A DNA stretch of 64,000 nucleotides from Methylobacterium hispanicum (GCF_022179285.1 NZ_BPQO01000002.1:310001-374000); one strand, 5' to 3'; shown: positions 41,243-51,305, numbered from the stretch's first letter. Numbers and translations: made by a program. The notes: a model not told the origin generated them from the sequence alone.

Positions 41243-44200
41243 TCATTCGGCCTGGAAGTTCCGGAGCGGTGCCTCGACGACACAGGTCACCCCCTCCGGC
41301 GGGTAGTCCAGCGCCAGGCGCCCGCCGACCTGCCCGGTCAGGCCGCGCTCGATCAGGCGGGACCCGAAGCCCTTGTGGGCCGGCGGGCTCACCGTCGGGC
41401 CGCCGGTCTCGCGCCAGGCGATGCGCAGCAGCGGACCTTCCTCGACGGCCGCGACGAGCGCCCAGGTCAGGTCCACCCTTCCCTCGGACACCGACAGCGC
41501 GCCGTACTTGACCGCGTTCGTGGTCATCTCGTGCAGCATCAGCGCCACCGAGAGCGCGGCCTTGCCGCCGATCTCGACCTCCGGCCCGGAGGCCAGAACC
41601 CGACCCGTGGCGTCCTCCTGCACCCCGATGCCCCCGCGCACCACGGTGGCCAACGAGGCGCGCTCGGCGGCGCCGCCGAGGAGCACGTCGTGAGCCTTGC
41701 CGAGCGCGACGAGGCGGTTGCCGAGCGCCTCGCGCACCACGTCGAGGTCGGTGGCGCCGCGCATAGTCTGCACCGCGATGGCCTGCACCATCGCCAGGAT
41801 GTTCTTCATCCGGTGCGAGAGCTCGGAATTCAGCAGGTCCTGCCGCTCCGCCGCTCGCCGGCGCTCCTCGATGTCGGCGACCGCGACCACGGCGCCGGCG
41901 AGGTTTCCCGCGGCGTCCCGCATCGGCACGCCGACGATCTCGATCCATACCCGGCTGCCGTCGCCACGCCCGTACTCGCATTCGAGCGATGCGTGCCCGG
42001 CCCCGTCCCGGATGATCCGGCTGAGCGGGTATTCCCCGGGGGCGACCCGCCGACCGTCCGCGTGGAAGGCAACCCACTCGCCGTAGCTCTCCGCGTCGGC
42101 GGAGGGCAGGATCGGGTGGCGGAAGATCTCCTCAAGCCGCCGGTTGCCGCCGACGATGCGGCCGGAGGGTGCCTCGGCGAACAGGATGCCGACCGGCACG
42201 GTGTCGAGCACCGCCCGCAGCGTCGCCTCGCTGGCCTGGAGGGCCTGCTGGGACCGCCTCTGTTCCGTGAGGTCGCGCGTGACGGTGCCGTAGCCGAGCA
42301 TGCGCCCGTCGGCGCCCCGAACCGGGAAAAGGTTGTAGTGCACCGGGACCGCCGCCCCGGTGGCGACGTGCCGGAAGTGCAACTCGCCCTCCCAGAAGCC
42401 GTCCCGCTCGACCGCGGGCAGCACCTCGTCGAGGACGCGGGCATGCTCTTCCGGAACGAAGTAGTCGACGATGGGCATGGCCCGGGCGGTGGCGAGGTCG
42501 GGCAGGCCGATGAGGCGACGGCCGGCCTCGTTGACGAAGTCGACGCCCCCGTCGGGGGCCGCCAGGCCGATGAAGTCCTGGCTTTGCTCGACCAGGGCGG
42601 CGAGCCGGCGCGTCTCGGCATCCGCCCGGCGCTGGTCCTCGACATCGACCAGCACGGTCACCGCGGCTTGGATCGCGCCCTCGGGGTCGCGGACCGGACC
42701 GCTCGACACCTCCAGCCGCCGGACCTCGCCGGTCACGGGGTTGCGGTAGCGCATCTCCTCGCCGCGAACGGTCTCGCCCTTCCGCAGGGCGCGCAGGGTC
42801 GGATAGTCCACCGGGTCGTAACGGCGGCCGTCCGGGTGCAGGGCGCCGTAGGATACGTAGCGCGCGTCGCCCTCGGTCCCCAGTCCGTGGCCGAGGAGCT
42901 CCTCGGCCTTGGCGTTGAGCGACGACGGCACCCCGGCCTCTGCCCCGGCGATGGAGATGCCGACCGGGGCCTGGCGGAAGATCGCCTCCAACAGGCCGCG
43001 CTCCAGCCCGAGGCGGCGCTCGCTCTCGCGCAGGGCGTCCTCCGCCCGCTTGCGTTCGGTCAGGTCGAGCATGGCGCCGATCATGCGGCAGGCCCGGCCC
43101 TCCGCGTCGCGGATGACGTAGCCGCGGTCGAGGACGGCGGCGTAGGAGCCGTCGGCGCGGCGGAAGCGGTACTCGTCGGTCCAGGCCGTGCCGGCGCCGT
43201 CGATGACGGCGTGGATCGAGGCGTCGACGCGCGCCCGGTCCTCGGGATGGATCTGGGCGATCCACCAGTCGCCGGTCTCCTGTTCCGGCACGAGCGCGTG
43301 GCCGTAGGCGGTCGTCAGCGCCTCGTTCCACAGCACGTGGTTCGAGACGAAGTCCCAGTCCCAGATCGCGTCGTTGGTGGCCCGGGCCGCGAGCCGGTAG
43401 CGCTCCCGGCTCTCCTGCAGGCGCACCACGCCCTCGCGCTGCTCGGTCCGGTCACGCAGGATCTTGACGAAGCCGATGGCCGGACCGTCCTCCTCGCGCA
43501 GCGCCATCATCTCGCCGTTGGCCCAGAAGCGGCTGCCGTCCTTGCGCAGGTGCCAGCGCTCGTCGATGCCGCGGCCCTGCTCAAGTGCGGCCCGCATCTC
43601 CTGCTCCGCGATGCCGGCCTCCCGGTCCTCGGGCGTGAAGAAGACGTCGGCGGGCTTGCCGCACATCTCCTGCGCCGTCCAGCCGAGGATGTTGGTCGCG
43701 CCCTCGTTCCAGTCGGTGACGCGGCCTTCGAGGTCGAGCACGACGATGGCGTAGTCGTGCGCGCTGTCGAAGATCGCCCGGCGCCGGCGCTCCACCTTCC
43801 GCACCTGTTCCCGGGCCTCGGCCTCGCCGGCTTCCGCGAAGCCCGCCGAGACCGTGCCGACGAAGACCTGGGCGAGCATGAGGTCGGCCTGCGCGAAGGC
43901 CGCGGGCCGGCTCGATTGCAGCTTGAGGACCCCGATGGGCTCGCCGGCCCGCAGGACCGGCGCCAGGATGCACGAGCGCAGGCGCAACGTCTTGACCAGG
44001 TCGCGCTTGACCCGGCCGTCTTCGAGGACGTCCGGCACCAGCAGTGCCTCCCCGGAGAGCAGGCAGGCCCCGCCGAGGCTCCCTCGCAGCGGAACTCGGA
44101 GGCCGCTCTTGTCGGATAGGACGCCAGCGGTGGCGCGGTAGACGAGTTCCTCGCCCTCCCGCGTCTCGATGACCGCGCCCTCGGCCTGGGGGAGGACGGC

Positions 44201-44803
44201 GAGCGCGCCTTCGACGAGCGCGTGCAGGATGCCGTCGATGTCCCCCCGCGCCGCGGCGACGGCGGACTGCGTCCGGATCACGGCCTCGCGCTGGTCGAGC
44301 ACGCGCCGCTGGGCGAGATGCGAGCGGCGCAGCTCCAGTTGCGCCATGACCTGGCCGGCGAGGGCGCGCAGCGAACGTGCCTGGCGCTCGTCCAGCCCGG
44401 CGGGGCGCGGTACGTAGTCGATGACGCAGAGGCTGCCGAGCACCCGGCCTTCGGGCGTCCTCAGGGGCGCCCCGGCGTAGAAGCGCAGGTAGGGGTCCTC
44501 CGCGACGAGGGGGTTGGCCCGGGTCCGCGGATCCTCGGTCAGGTCGGTAATGACCAGCAGGTCGGGCTCGCGCAGTGCGTGAGCGCAGACGGAGGCGTCG
44601 AGGTCGGTCTGACAATCGGGGAAGCCGGCGCGCGCCTTGAACCACTGCCGGTCGCCGGCGACGAGGCTGACGAGCGCCACCGGTGCGTCGCAGGCATCGC
44701 GCGCGAGCTGGACGATGTCGTCGAAGCCCTGCTCGGGCGGGGTGTCGAGGATGCCGTAGGCATCGAGCTCGGCGAGGCGGTCCGGGTCAGTTACGTCCGA
44801 CAT
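41243..44803 (-). CDS. Multi-GAF/PAS HWE-family histidine kinase
   Basis: An 1186-aa cytosolic kinase from the ATG at 44803. It starts with two GAF domains (about 10-160 and 190-335; AGDRQWFKARAGFPDCQTD is the typical GAF start), then about five PAS domains (to about residue 990), and ends in an HWE-type kinase: ELSHRMKNILAMVQ (phospho-His in SHRMKN), MLHEMTTNAVKYGAL (N-box) and GFGSRLIERGL. HWE kinases in alphaproteobacteria often feed the general stress response or signal light, redox or nutrients. The many PAS domains suggest several inputs. The receiver at 40783 is its probable partner. Confidence 0.85.
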   Translation of the reverse strand: MSDVTDPDRLAELDAYGILDTPPEQGFDDIVQLARDACDAPVALVSLVAGDRQWFKARAGFPDCQTDLDASVCAHALREPDLLVITDLTEDPRTRANPLVAEDPYLRFYAGAPLRTPEGRVLGSLCVIDYVPRPAGLDERQARSLRALAGQVMAQLELRRSHLAQRRVLDQREAVIRTQSAVAAARGDIDGILHALVEGALAVLPQAEGAVIETREGEELVYRATAGVLSDKSGLRVPLRGSLGGACLLSGEALLVPDVLEDGRVKRDLVKTLRLRSCILAPVLRAGEPIGVLKLQSSRPAAFAQADLMLAQVFVGTVSAGFAEAGEAEAREQVRKVERRRRAIFDSAHDYAIVVLDLEGRVTDWNEGATNILGWTAQEMCGKPADVFFTPEDREAGIAEQEMRAALEQGRGIDERWHLRKDGSRFWANGEMMALREEDGPAIGFVKILRDRTEQREGVVRLQESRERYRLAARATNDAIWDWDFVSNHVLWNEALTTAYGHALVPEQETGDWWIAQIHPEDRARVDASIHAVIDGAGTAWTDEYRFRRADGSYAAVLDRGYVIRDAEGRACRMIGAMLDLTERKRAEDALRESERRLGLERGLLEAIFRQAPVGISIAGAEAGVPSSLNAKAEELLGHGLGTEGDARYVSYGALHPDGRRYDPVDYPTLRALRKGETVRGEEMRYRNPVTGEVRRLEVSSGPVRDPEGAIQAAVTVLVDVEDQRRADAETRRLAALVEQSQDFIGLAAPDGGVDFVNEAGRRLIGLPDLATARAMPIVDYFVPEEHARVLDEVLPAVERDGFWEGELHFRHVATGAAVPVHYNLFPVRGADGRMLGYGTVTRDLTEQRRSQQALQASEATLRAVLDTVPVGILFAEAPSGRIVGGNRRLEEIFRHPILPSADAESYGEWVAFHADGRRVAPGEYPLSRIIRDGAGHASLECEYGRGDGSRVWIEIVGVPMRDAAGNLAGAVVAVADIEERRRAAERQDLLNSELSHRMKNILAMVQAIAVQTMRGATDLDVVREALGNRLVALGKAHDVLLGGAAERASLATVVRGGIGVQEDATGRVLASGPEVEIGGKAALSVALMLHEMTTNAVKYGALSVSEGRVDLTWALVAAVEEGPLLRIAWRETGGPTVSPPAHKGFGSRLIERGLTGQVGGRLALDYPPEGVTCVVEAPLRNFQAE

Positions 44804-44931
44804 GGCAGGCTGTTCGAGGTAGCGGCTTGTCCCCGCCGGACCTCGCAAATGGACGGGGGTGATCGATTGACACCATCGAGGGCGAGGCTTGCAAGCGCCG
44901 CGACGTGTCATGGTTCATGGAGGCGGCCCGC

Positions 44932-46653
44932 TCAATGGGCGGTCGGGACGGCGAGCGGGCTCATATAGTCCGCGCTGGCCTGCGCCAGCGGCACGACGAT
45001 GGCGCAACGGAGGCCTTCCACGGCGAAGTCGAGCGCCACCGTCCCGTCGAGCTCGCGCTCGACGCTGACCGCAATCAGGCGCGTGCCGAAGCCCCGCCGC
45101 GACGGGACGGAAGTCGGCGGACCGCCACTCTCCGCCCAGTCGAGGTGAAGGCGCCGCGCGCCGTCGTCGGTCCGCTCGACGCGCCAGCGGACACGGATCC
45201 CGCCGCCCGGTACGCTCAGCGCGCCGTACTTGGCGGCGTTGGTGGCGAGCTCGTGCAGAGTCATGCCGAGCGAGAGCACGTGGCGCGGCGACAATGCCAC
45301 GTCGAGACCTTCGAAGACGATGCGGCAGGAACCGCCGCGGTAGGGGCCGAGCTCGGCCTCCACCACCTTGCGCAGCGGCGCGCCGCTCCAATCGTCCCGG
45401 GTGAGGAGGTCGTGGGTCTTCGACAGGGCCAGGATGCGCGCCTCCAGGCGCTCGCCCGCCGCCTCCCCGCCGCGCGTCGATTGCCGCGCCAGCGCCTGCA
45501 CGGTGGCCAGCGTGTTCTTCACCCGGTGGTTCAATTCGTGCAGCATCGTGACCTGGCGCTCCTGCATGTCGCGCCCGCGCCGGATCTCCTCGTGCAGGTC
45601 GCCCTCCTTGCGTTGCAGGACCACCGCCATGGCGTCGAGCGTCTCGCCGAGCCGGCCGAATTCGGTCGAGCCGGTCATGCCGGTGCGAGCCGCGAGGTCG
45701 CCGCGCTGCCAGGCCGAGGCCGTGCGCAGCAACCGGCCCACGGGTCGCCGGATGAAGGTGCGCCCGGCGAGCAGCGCCGCGGCGACGGCCAGCACGGCGC
45801 CGAGAAGAACTAGGGTGACGCCGCGCCAGGTCGCCTCGTCGACGTCCGCGAACGCGGCCGTACGGTCGCGCCCGACGATCAGCCACGTGTCCGCCGCGGC
45901 CCCGGGCGGCCGGATGGCGGCGAGCACCCGCTCGCGCCCGTCGAAGCCGTCGGCGACGCGTACGCCCTCGCCGCGTCCGGTCAGCACCTCGGTCCGCTCC
46001 GCCGGAAGCGGCCTGCCGACCCACCCCTCGTTGTCCGGATGGCGAACCAGGATCAGCCCGTCGCGGTCGACCAGCGTGATGCTGGTATCGTTGAGGCGAA
46101 GCGCCTGCCTCAGCCGGCCGCCCAGCCAGTCGAGGTCGATGGCGGCGCTAAGGACGCCGATGGTGCGACCGTCCTCGTCGAGGAGCGGCTGGGCGAAGTG
46201 GATCGAGTCCCGCCCGGTGGCCTTGCCACGCGCGTAGCCGCCCATCACGAAGAGCTGCCGGGCCACCGCCTCGCGGTGGTAGTCGCGCTCCCCCATTCCA
46301 TAGGACCCCGGCGCGGCCCCGCGGCTGTTGCAGACGACGCGGCCGTCGGGTGCGGCCAGGGCGAAGGCGAGGACGCTGGGCATCCGCGCGGCAGCGCGGC
46401 GGAGGTAGGCGGTGCAGCCGACCGCATCCCGAGCCTTGATCGTGGGATCTTCTGAAACGAAGTCGAGGGCTTGGCGAACGCCCTCGGCGAGCTGGGCCAG
46501 GGTCTGCCCGACGCCGCGGGCGGTCGCGAGCGCATCGACCCGGATGGCGGCGTCGCGGCTCGCGCGCAGGGCGTACTCGTTGTAGCCCTGGATCGCCAGC
46601 GCCGGGGCCAGCGCCAGCAGGACGAGCAGCAGGATGCGGGTGGTCAGCGTCAC
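44932..46653 (-). CDS. dCache-HAMP HWE histidine kinase
   Basis: A 573-aa membrane kinase. The GTG at 46653 is chosen as the start because the first membrane helix (TTRILLLVLLALAPALAIQG) follows it directly. A periplasmic dCache domain (about 25-275; YHREAVARQLFVMGG, VGRDRTAAFADV) is closed by a second helix (GVTLVLLGAVLAVAAALLAG, about 288-308), then HAMP (RRPVGRLLRTASAWQRGDL) and the HWE kinase (LHELNHRVKNTLATVQ, LHELATNAAKYGAL, GFGTRLIAVSV). It senses an external small molecule, unknown. Confidence 0.85.
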   Translation of the reverse strand: MTLTTRILLLVLLALAPALAIQGYNEYALRASRDAAIRVDALATARGVGQTLAQLAEGVRQALDFVSEDPTIKARDAVGCTAYLRRAAARMPSVLAFALAAPDGRVVCNSRGAAPGSYGMGERDYHREAVARQLFVMGGYARGKATGRDSIHFAQPLLDEDGRTIGVLSAAIDLDWLGGRLRQALRLNDTSITLVDRDGLILVRHPDNEGWVGRPLPAERTEVLTGRGEGVRVADGFDGRERVLAAIRPPGAAADTWLIVGRDRTAAFADVDEATWRGVTLVLLGAVLAVAAALLAGRTFIRRPVGRLLRTASAWQRGDLAARTGMTGSTEFGRLGETLDAMAVVLQRKEGDLHEEIRRGRDMQERQVTMLHELNHRVKNTLATVQALARQSTRGGEAAGERLEARILALSKTHDLLTRDDWSGAPLRKVVEAELGPYRGGSCRIVFEGLDVALSPRHVLSLGMTLHELATNAAKYGALSVPGGGIRVRWRVERTDDGARRLHLDWAESGGPPTSVPSRRGFGTRLIAVSVERELDGTVALDFAVEGLRCAIVVPLAQASADYMSPLAVPTAH

Positions 46654-46906
46654 GCCGTCCGGTCCCCGCCTTCGACGATGCCGCGTTCCCGAAATGTGGG
46701 GACCAGGGGGTCGAGCGGGACCGTCGTTACCTGCATGCCGTTCCCGCCCTGTGCCGGGACGCGACCCGATACCACCTCGACCCCAAGCCGCGACGGAGGG
46801 GTGGGTTCCCTCTCGTCCCACCGGTCTTGCCACTCAGGGCATCGAGGTCACGCCGACGTCTCATCCGCGCCGGATGCAAGGACACGGACCGCCTTGTGCC
46901 GTAGTT

Positions 46907-47818
46907 TCACGGCCCGCCACGGGCCGGCATCAGGTACACGTAGGCAAGGCTCGGCAGGCGTGACCGCAGGCGCCCGTGCGTCTCGTCGAGAACGGCGTCA
47001 CGGTCCTCGGCGGAGGTCCCGTCGCGAAAGCCCAGGACCATGGCCAACACCACGCTGTCGGTCCCGATCTGCAGGCTGCGCACGTCCTCGATCCGCGCGA
47101 TCCGACCGTCCTGCGCGACGAGGTCCCGCGCCCTGGCCAGGAGCGCCGCGGAAGCGCTCTCACCGATCAGGAGGCTGCGGGTCTCGCGCGCGAGCACGAC
47201 CGCTACGCCGACGGGGAGCAGGCCGATGGCGAATGAGGCCACACCGTCCGCGCGGGGCTCGTCGAACCCCTCGGACACCGCCACGCCGATGGTGGCCACT
47301 ACGAGGCCGGTCAGGGCCGCGCCGTCCTCCAGGATGACGGTGAAAGTGGTCGGGTCCTTGGACCGGCGAAGCGCAGACCACATCCCGACATCGGCGTGCC
47401 GCCGGCGCATCTCCCGCCACGCCACGCCGAACGAATATCCCTCGAACAGGACGGCCAGCCCCAGCACCGTGAAGTTCACCCAGGCGTCGCGGATCGGCTC
47501 GGGGTGTCAGATCTTCTCGACCCCCTCGTAGATGGCGAAGGCCCCGCCGAGGCTGAAGATCAGCAGGGCGACGACGAACGACCAGAGGTACAGCTACAAC
47601 CCGTAGCCGAACGGATGGGCCTCGTCGGGCGGTCGCTTCGCCCGATGCATGCCGTACAGCAGCAGGCCCTGGTCGACCGTATCGACAAGCGAATGCAGCG
47701 CCTTTGTGAACATGGCGCTCGACCCGGTGTAGAGCGCGGCGCCGAACTTGGTCACCGCGATGGAGAGGTTGCCCCCGAGTGCGGCGTAGACGACGGTTGT
47801 CGAACCGTCCCGTTTCAT
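46907..47818 (-). pseudogene. Cation diffusion facilitator (cation efflux) gene with two in-frame stops
   Basis: The frame from the ATG at 47818 to the stop at 46907 is 304 codons, the size of a CDF transporter, and reads as one CDF in a single frame: NLSIAVTKFGAALYTGSSAM, HSLVDTVDQGLLLYGMHR, DEAHPFGYG, then a membrane segment (SFVVALLIFSLGGAFAIYEG) and a C-terminal domain ending in LPSLAYVYLMPA. Two stops interrupt it: TAG at codon 75 (47594-47596) just after HPFGYG, and TGA at codon 104 (47507-47509). There is no frameshift. It is a recent pseudogene or contains sequencing errors. Family is CDF; the metal is unknown. Confidence 0.75.
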
Positions 47819-47872
47819 CGGTGGTGCTCCGGAGGGGGGGCGGGGAAAGGTGGCGAAGCCGGCCGACCGTCG

Positions 47873-49063
47873 TCAGGCGGCGTCCCGCTCAGGCAGATCC
47901 TTGAGGGTCCGACGTGCCACCATGCCGAGCGTCGAGCCCTGGACGACGATGGTGAACAGCACCACCGCGTAGGTCGCCGCGAGGATGGCCGGCTTGGCGT
48001 CGCTCTCGGGGACGGACAGGGCCAGCGCCACGGAGATGCCGCCGCGCACGCCGGCCCATGTCAGGAACGGCACGTTGCGCGCCGACAGGTTGCCGCCCCA
48101 GCGGAAGGCCAGCAGCGGCGTTGAGACGGCCGCGAGGCGCGCGACCAGCACGATGGGGACGGCGCACGCCGCGAGCACGAGCCCGCCAGCCTCGAAGCGC
48201 AGCACCAAGACCTCCAGGCCGATGAGCAGGAACAGGACGGAATTCAGTACCTCGTCGATCAACGTCCAGAGCGAGGACACGTACCCTTGGGTCTCCTCGC
48301 TCATCGCGTCGCGCGGTGCTCGGTCGCCGACGAGAAGCCCGGCCGCGACCACCGCGAGCGGGCCGCTGAAGTGCAGCTTCTGGGCGAGCGCGTAGGTGCC
48401 GGCGACGAGCGCGAGGGTGATCAGCACCTCGACCGGGAAGTCGTCGATGGCCCGCATCGCCCGGTAGGCGACGTAGCCGGTGACCAAACCGAGGACGAGC
48501 CCGCCGCCGGCCTCTTGCAGGAGCAGGCGGGCGACGCCGCCGGCGCTGGTCGCCTCCCCGCCGGACCCGGCCGCGAACGCGACGAGGACCGTGAACAGCA
48601 CGATGCCGATGCCGTCGTTGAAGAGGGCTTCTCCCTGCATCTCGACCTCGAGCGCCTCCGGCACCCGCACGTTCTTCAGCGTCGCCAGCACCGCCACGGG
48701 GTCGGTCGGGCTGATCAGCGCGCCGAACACGAGCGCCCAGGCGAGCGGGATGGGCTGGCCGAGGGCGTCGGCCACGAACCAGAAGGCGCCCCCGACGATG
48801 GCGGTGGAGATCAGCGTGCCGACAAGGGCGAGCGTCGCCACCGCCCAGGCCCGGTCACGCAGCGCCCGCAGGTCCAGGCTCATGGCGCCGGCGAATAGGA
48901 GGAACGCCAGCATGCCGTTCATCACCACGTCGGTGAAGTCGACCTGCCCAAGGACCTTCGTCAGGTCTTGGTAGAGGTGTTGCGCGGGGAAGGCGACGTC
49001 GAGGCCTACCAGCGCAAGGGAGGCGAGCAGCCCCATCACCAGCAGGCCGATGGTGTGCGGCAT
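47873..49063 (-). CDS. Na+/H+ antiporter, CPA1/NhaP type
   Basis: A 396-aa membrane protein counted from the ATG at 49063, with about ten to eleven helices. The CPA1 motifs are visible: GALISPTDPVAVLATLKNV, GEALFNDGIGIVLF (the ND pair of the ion site) and RGGISVALALSVP. It exchanges Na+ for H+ at the inner membrane. The frame is open further upstream and continues in family style (SIFDLAALLLTLSALFGWFN) to tandem ATC codons at 49139-49144 with GGAGG 5 nt before, so the true N-terminus may begin there. The ATG start would drop the first membrane helix. Confidence 0.82.
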   Translation of the reverse strand: MPHTIGLLVMGLLASLALVGLDVAFPAQHLYQDLTKVLGQVDFTDVVMNGMLAFLLFAGAMSLDLRALRDRAWAVATLALVGTLISTAIVGGAFWFVADALGQPIPLAWALVFGALISPTDPVAVLATLKNVRVPEALEVEMQGEALFNDGIGIVLFTVLVAFAAGSGGEATSAGGVARLLLQEAGGGLVLGLVTGYVAYRAMRAIDDFPVEVLITLALVAGTYALAQKLHFSGPLAVVAAGLLVGDRAPRDAMSEETQGYVSSLWTLIDEVLNSVLFLLIGLEVLVLRFEAGGLVLAACAVPIVLVARLAAVSTPLLAFRWGGNLSARNVPFLTWAGVRGGISVALALSVPESDAKPAILAATYAVVLFTIVVQGSTLGMVARRTLKDLPERDAA

Positions 49064-49192
49064 CCGCAGGAAGCGGTGATTGAACCAACCGAACAGGGCC
49101 GACAGGGTCAGCAGCAGGGCCGCGAGGTCGAAGATCGAGATGATGGGAGCCTCCGTGCCGCGAGGCTCCGCCTTTAGGGCTCGCGGATATAC

Positions 49193-49405
49193 CTAACCTT
49201 CGCCGCCCGCCGCGACGCCGAGGTCGACCACGCCCGAGGCGGACGAGTGGGCCGGTGCCGACGCGTCATCGATGCCGAGGATGGTGGCCGCGGTCAGCCC
49301 TGTCGATTGCATCTCGTGCCGCGGGGCGTCGATCCATAAGCCGACGCCGACCAGCAGAGCCGTACAAGCCGCAATCACGGCCAATAACGTCGTCAGTAAC
49401 CTCAT
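49193..49405 (-). CDS. Small exported or membrane protein
   Basis: A 70-aa product with an N-terminal hydrophobic segment (LLTTLLAVIAACTALLVGVG) and a Ser/Ala/Gly-rich rest. No family recognised. It lies upstream of the antiporter in the same direction. Confidence 0.5.
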   Translation of the reverse strand: MRLLTTLLAVIAACTALLVGVGLWIDAPRHEMQSTGLTAATILGIDDASAPAHSSASGVVDLGVAAGGEG

Positions 49406-49502
49406 GACACTTTAATGAATGGTCAAGCTAGAATGTTCCCGGAACTGAGTGGGGAGGGGTGGACCACCCGCCGTCGTGGACGGCCCACCCCGGGACTGTG
49501 GC

Positions 49503-50057
49503 CTACTTCGGCATCAGGACGCTGTCGATGACGTGCACGACACCGTTCGACTGGTTGACGTCGGCCTGTTCGACGAAGGCGCCGCCGCCCTTCTGATCGA
49601 TCAGCGCCAGCCGGTCACCGTCCATCTTCACCGTCAGCACCTCACCCTCGACCGTCTTCAGGTTGGCGTCCGCGCCGCCCATCTTCGCCTTGGCCATTAG
49701 CTCCTTGGCGTCGAGCTTGCCCGGCACGACGTGGTAGGTGAGCACCTTCTTGAGTTCGGCCTTCATGTCCGGCTTCATCAGCTTGTCGACCGTGCCGGCC
49801 GGCAGCTTCTTGAAGGCGTCGTTGGTCGGCGCGAAGACGGTGAAGGGCCCTTTCCCATTCAGCGTGTCGACGAGGCCGGCCTCCTTCACGGCGGCGACCA
49901 GGGTCGTGAGGTTGCTCGCCTTGGACGCGTTCTCGACGATGGTCTTGCTGGCCATCATCGGCGCGCCGCCCACCATCGGGGACGTCTCGGCGAAAGCGGG
50001 CGCCGCAGCAGTCAAGCCGGAGGCGAGGAGGGCGGCGGTCAGGGTGATGCGTGTCAT
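49503..50057 (-). CDS. Secreted fasciclin (FAS1) domain protein
   Basis: A 184-aa protein from the ATG at 50057. A signal peptide (LTAALLASGLTAAAPAFAE) is cut near residue 22. A single FAS1 domain follows with the H1 motif FTVFAPTNDAFKKLP and the YHVVPGK and VVHVIDSVLMP segments. FAS1 proteins mediate adhesion or matrix contacts. The gap to the next gene is AT-rich and divergent. Confidence 0.88.
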   Translation of the reverse strand: MTRITLTAALLASGLTAAAPAFAETSPMVGGAPMMASKTIVENASKASNLTTLVAAVKEAGLVDTLNGKGPFTVFAPTNDAFKKLPAGTVDKLMKPDMKAELKKVLTYHVVPGKLDAKELMAKAKMGGADANLKTVEGEVLTVKMDGDRLALIDQKGGGAFVEQADVNQSNGVVHVIDSVLMPK

Positions 50058-50425
50058 CAACAGTCTCGCTTGCGTTTTCGAGGCTCGTTCATCGAGGCTC
50101 GTCACGTCGCTACGAGACGACAGAAACGGAAGTTTCAAAGTCAACATTACAAATGGTTCATCGTTGAAACATCGCTCTAGCCGACTCGACGTGGACCACA
50201 TTTACGATGGCCGCCTTGGTTCTTGCCATCCAGCAGGGTTGCACCGGGTTTTCATTCCAATACGAGACCACATTCAGCAAATTTGTAATGCGCACCGGCC
50301 CACTTTTTCTGAACGTTTCCTGAACGAGCGTGTTGTGCCCGGGAGCCGTGCGGCAGGGGATGGCAGTGGCCTCGTCCCTTCGATGGGCTCCCTCCGCACC
50401 TTCGACATCCATTTGGGAGAAGCCC
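50058..50425. other. Divergent promoter gap between fasciclin and PRC-barrel genes
   Basis: This 368-bp gap is notably lower in GC (best at 50120-50320) and holds no gene. It should carry the promoters of both neighbours. No clear operator repeat is seen. Confidence 0.5.
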
Positions 50426-50887
50426 TTGTCCTATCGTACGATCATCGCCGCCACCGCTCTCATCTGCATGGCCATGCCCGCCCTGGCCCAAACGCCGCCG
50501 ACGGCCCCAACCCCCGGCACGGCGATGCCCGCCGGCACTGCCGACACCGGCATGAAGATGGCCGACACCGCGACGGTGAAGCTCAAGTACGTCACGGTGA
50601 AGCCCGCCGACGTGATGTCATCCAAGCTCGTCAGCACGACCGTCTACAACAACAAGAACGAGAACGTCGGCGAGGTCGAGGATCTCGTGATCGAGAACGG
50701 CAAGACCGTGACCGGCGTCGTCGTCAGTGTCGGCGGCTTCCTCGGGATGGGCGAGAGCTACGTGGTGCTCGACCCCTCGACGCTGGCCATCAGCAACAAG
50801 GACGGCAAGTGGGCGGTCCACGCCGACACCGACAAGGACACTCTCAAGAACGCGCCGAAGTTCACCTATTCGAAGAAGAAGAGCTGA
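50426..50887 (+). CDS. Exported PRC-barrel domain protein
   Basis: A 153-aa protein. The TTG at 50426 is chosen because GGGAGA lies 5 nt upstream and a good signal peptide follows (SYRTIIAATALICMAMPALA). After a Pro/Thr-rich linker, a PRC-barrel is present (KLVSTTVYNNKNENVGEVED, VVVSVGGFLGMGESYVVLDP). Such proteins are periplasmic in Methylobacterium-like genomes and probably bind ligands or envelope parts; the function is not established. Confidence 0.72.
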   Translation: MSYRTIIAATALICMAMPALAQTPPTAPTPGTAMPAGTADTGMKMADTATVKLKYVTVKPADVMSSKLVSTTVYNNKNENVGEVEDLVIENGKTVTGVVVSVGGFLGMGESYVVLDPSTLAISNKDGKWAVHADTDKDTLKNAPKFTYSKKKS

Positions 50888-50913
50888 CCACGCGCATCGA
50901 AGGAGAGATCACC

Positions 50914-51198
50914 ATGAAGCATACCCTCCTCGCCGCGGCGCTCCTGGCCGGCTTCGGCCTCGCCGCTTCGACCCTGCCGTCGTCGGCTCTGCCCATGAAC
51001 GCCGCTGGCGTCGCGGCTCCGAACAGCAGCGACATTGTCCAGGCCCGTATGTCGCGCCGTGAGATGCGACGCCATCGCATGATGCGCCACCACCGCATGC
51101 GGCAGGGTTCGGCCAGCCGCGGCAACGCCGGCGTGCCCTCGCGCAGCAGGTTCGGTGGGCAGCAGTACGGCCAGACCACCGGTGGCCCGCGGCGCTGA
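50914..51198 (+). CDS. Small exported basic protein
   Basis: A 94-aa product from the ATG at 50914 with AGGAGAG upstream, 26 bp after the PRC-barrel gene. A signal peptide (LLAAALLAGFGLAASTLPSS) is followed by a His/Arg/Met-rich tail (MSRREMRRHRMMRHHRMRQG). The tail could bind metal or nucleic acid; no family recognised. Confidence 0.6.
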   Translation: MKHTLLAAALLAGFGLAASTLPSSALPMNAAGVAAPNSSDIVQARMSRREMRRHRMMRHHRMRQGSASRGNAGVPSRSRFGGQQYGQTTGGPRR

Positions 51199-51305
51199 CC
51201 AAGGGACCCCACCGCTGCGCGGCGGCTAGATGCTGCCGCGGGTGACCATGCGCTGCCGGATGGCACGACCGCCTCCGGCGGCTTTCTCATGACCCCCGGT
51301 ACCCC

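Noticed and set aside
46907..47818. Recoding of the two stops in the CDF gene (selenocysteine or readthrough)
   Set aside because: Two different stops, no selenocysteine-type hairpin noticed after TGA, and family members have ordinary residues at both places; decay or sequencing error is simpler.
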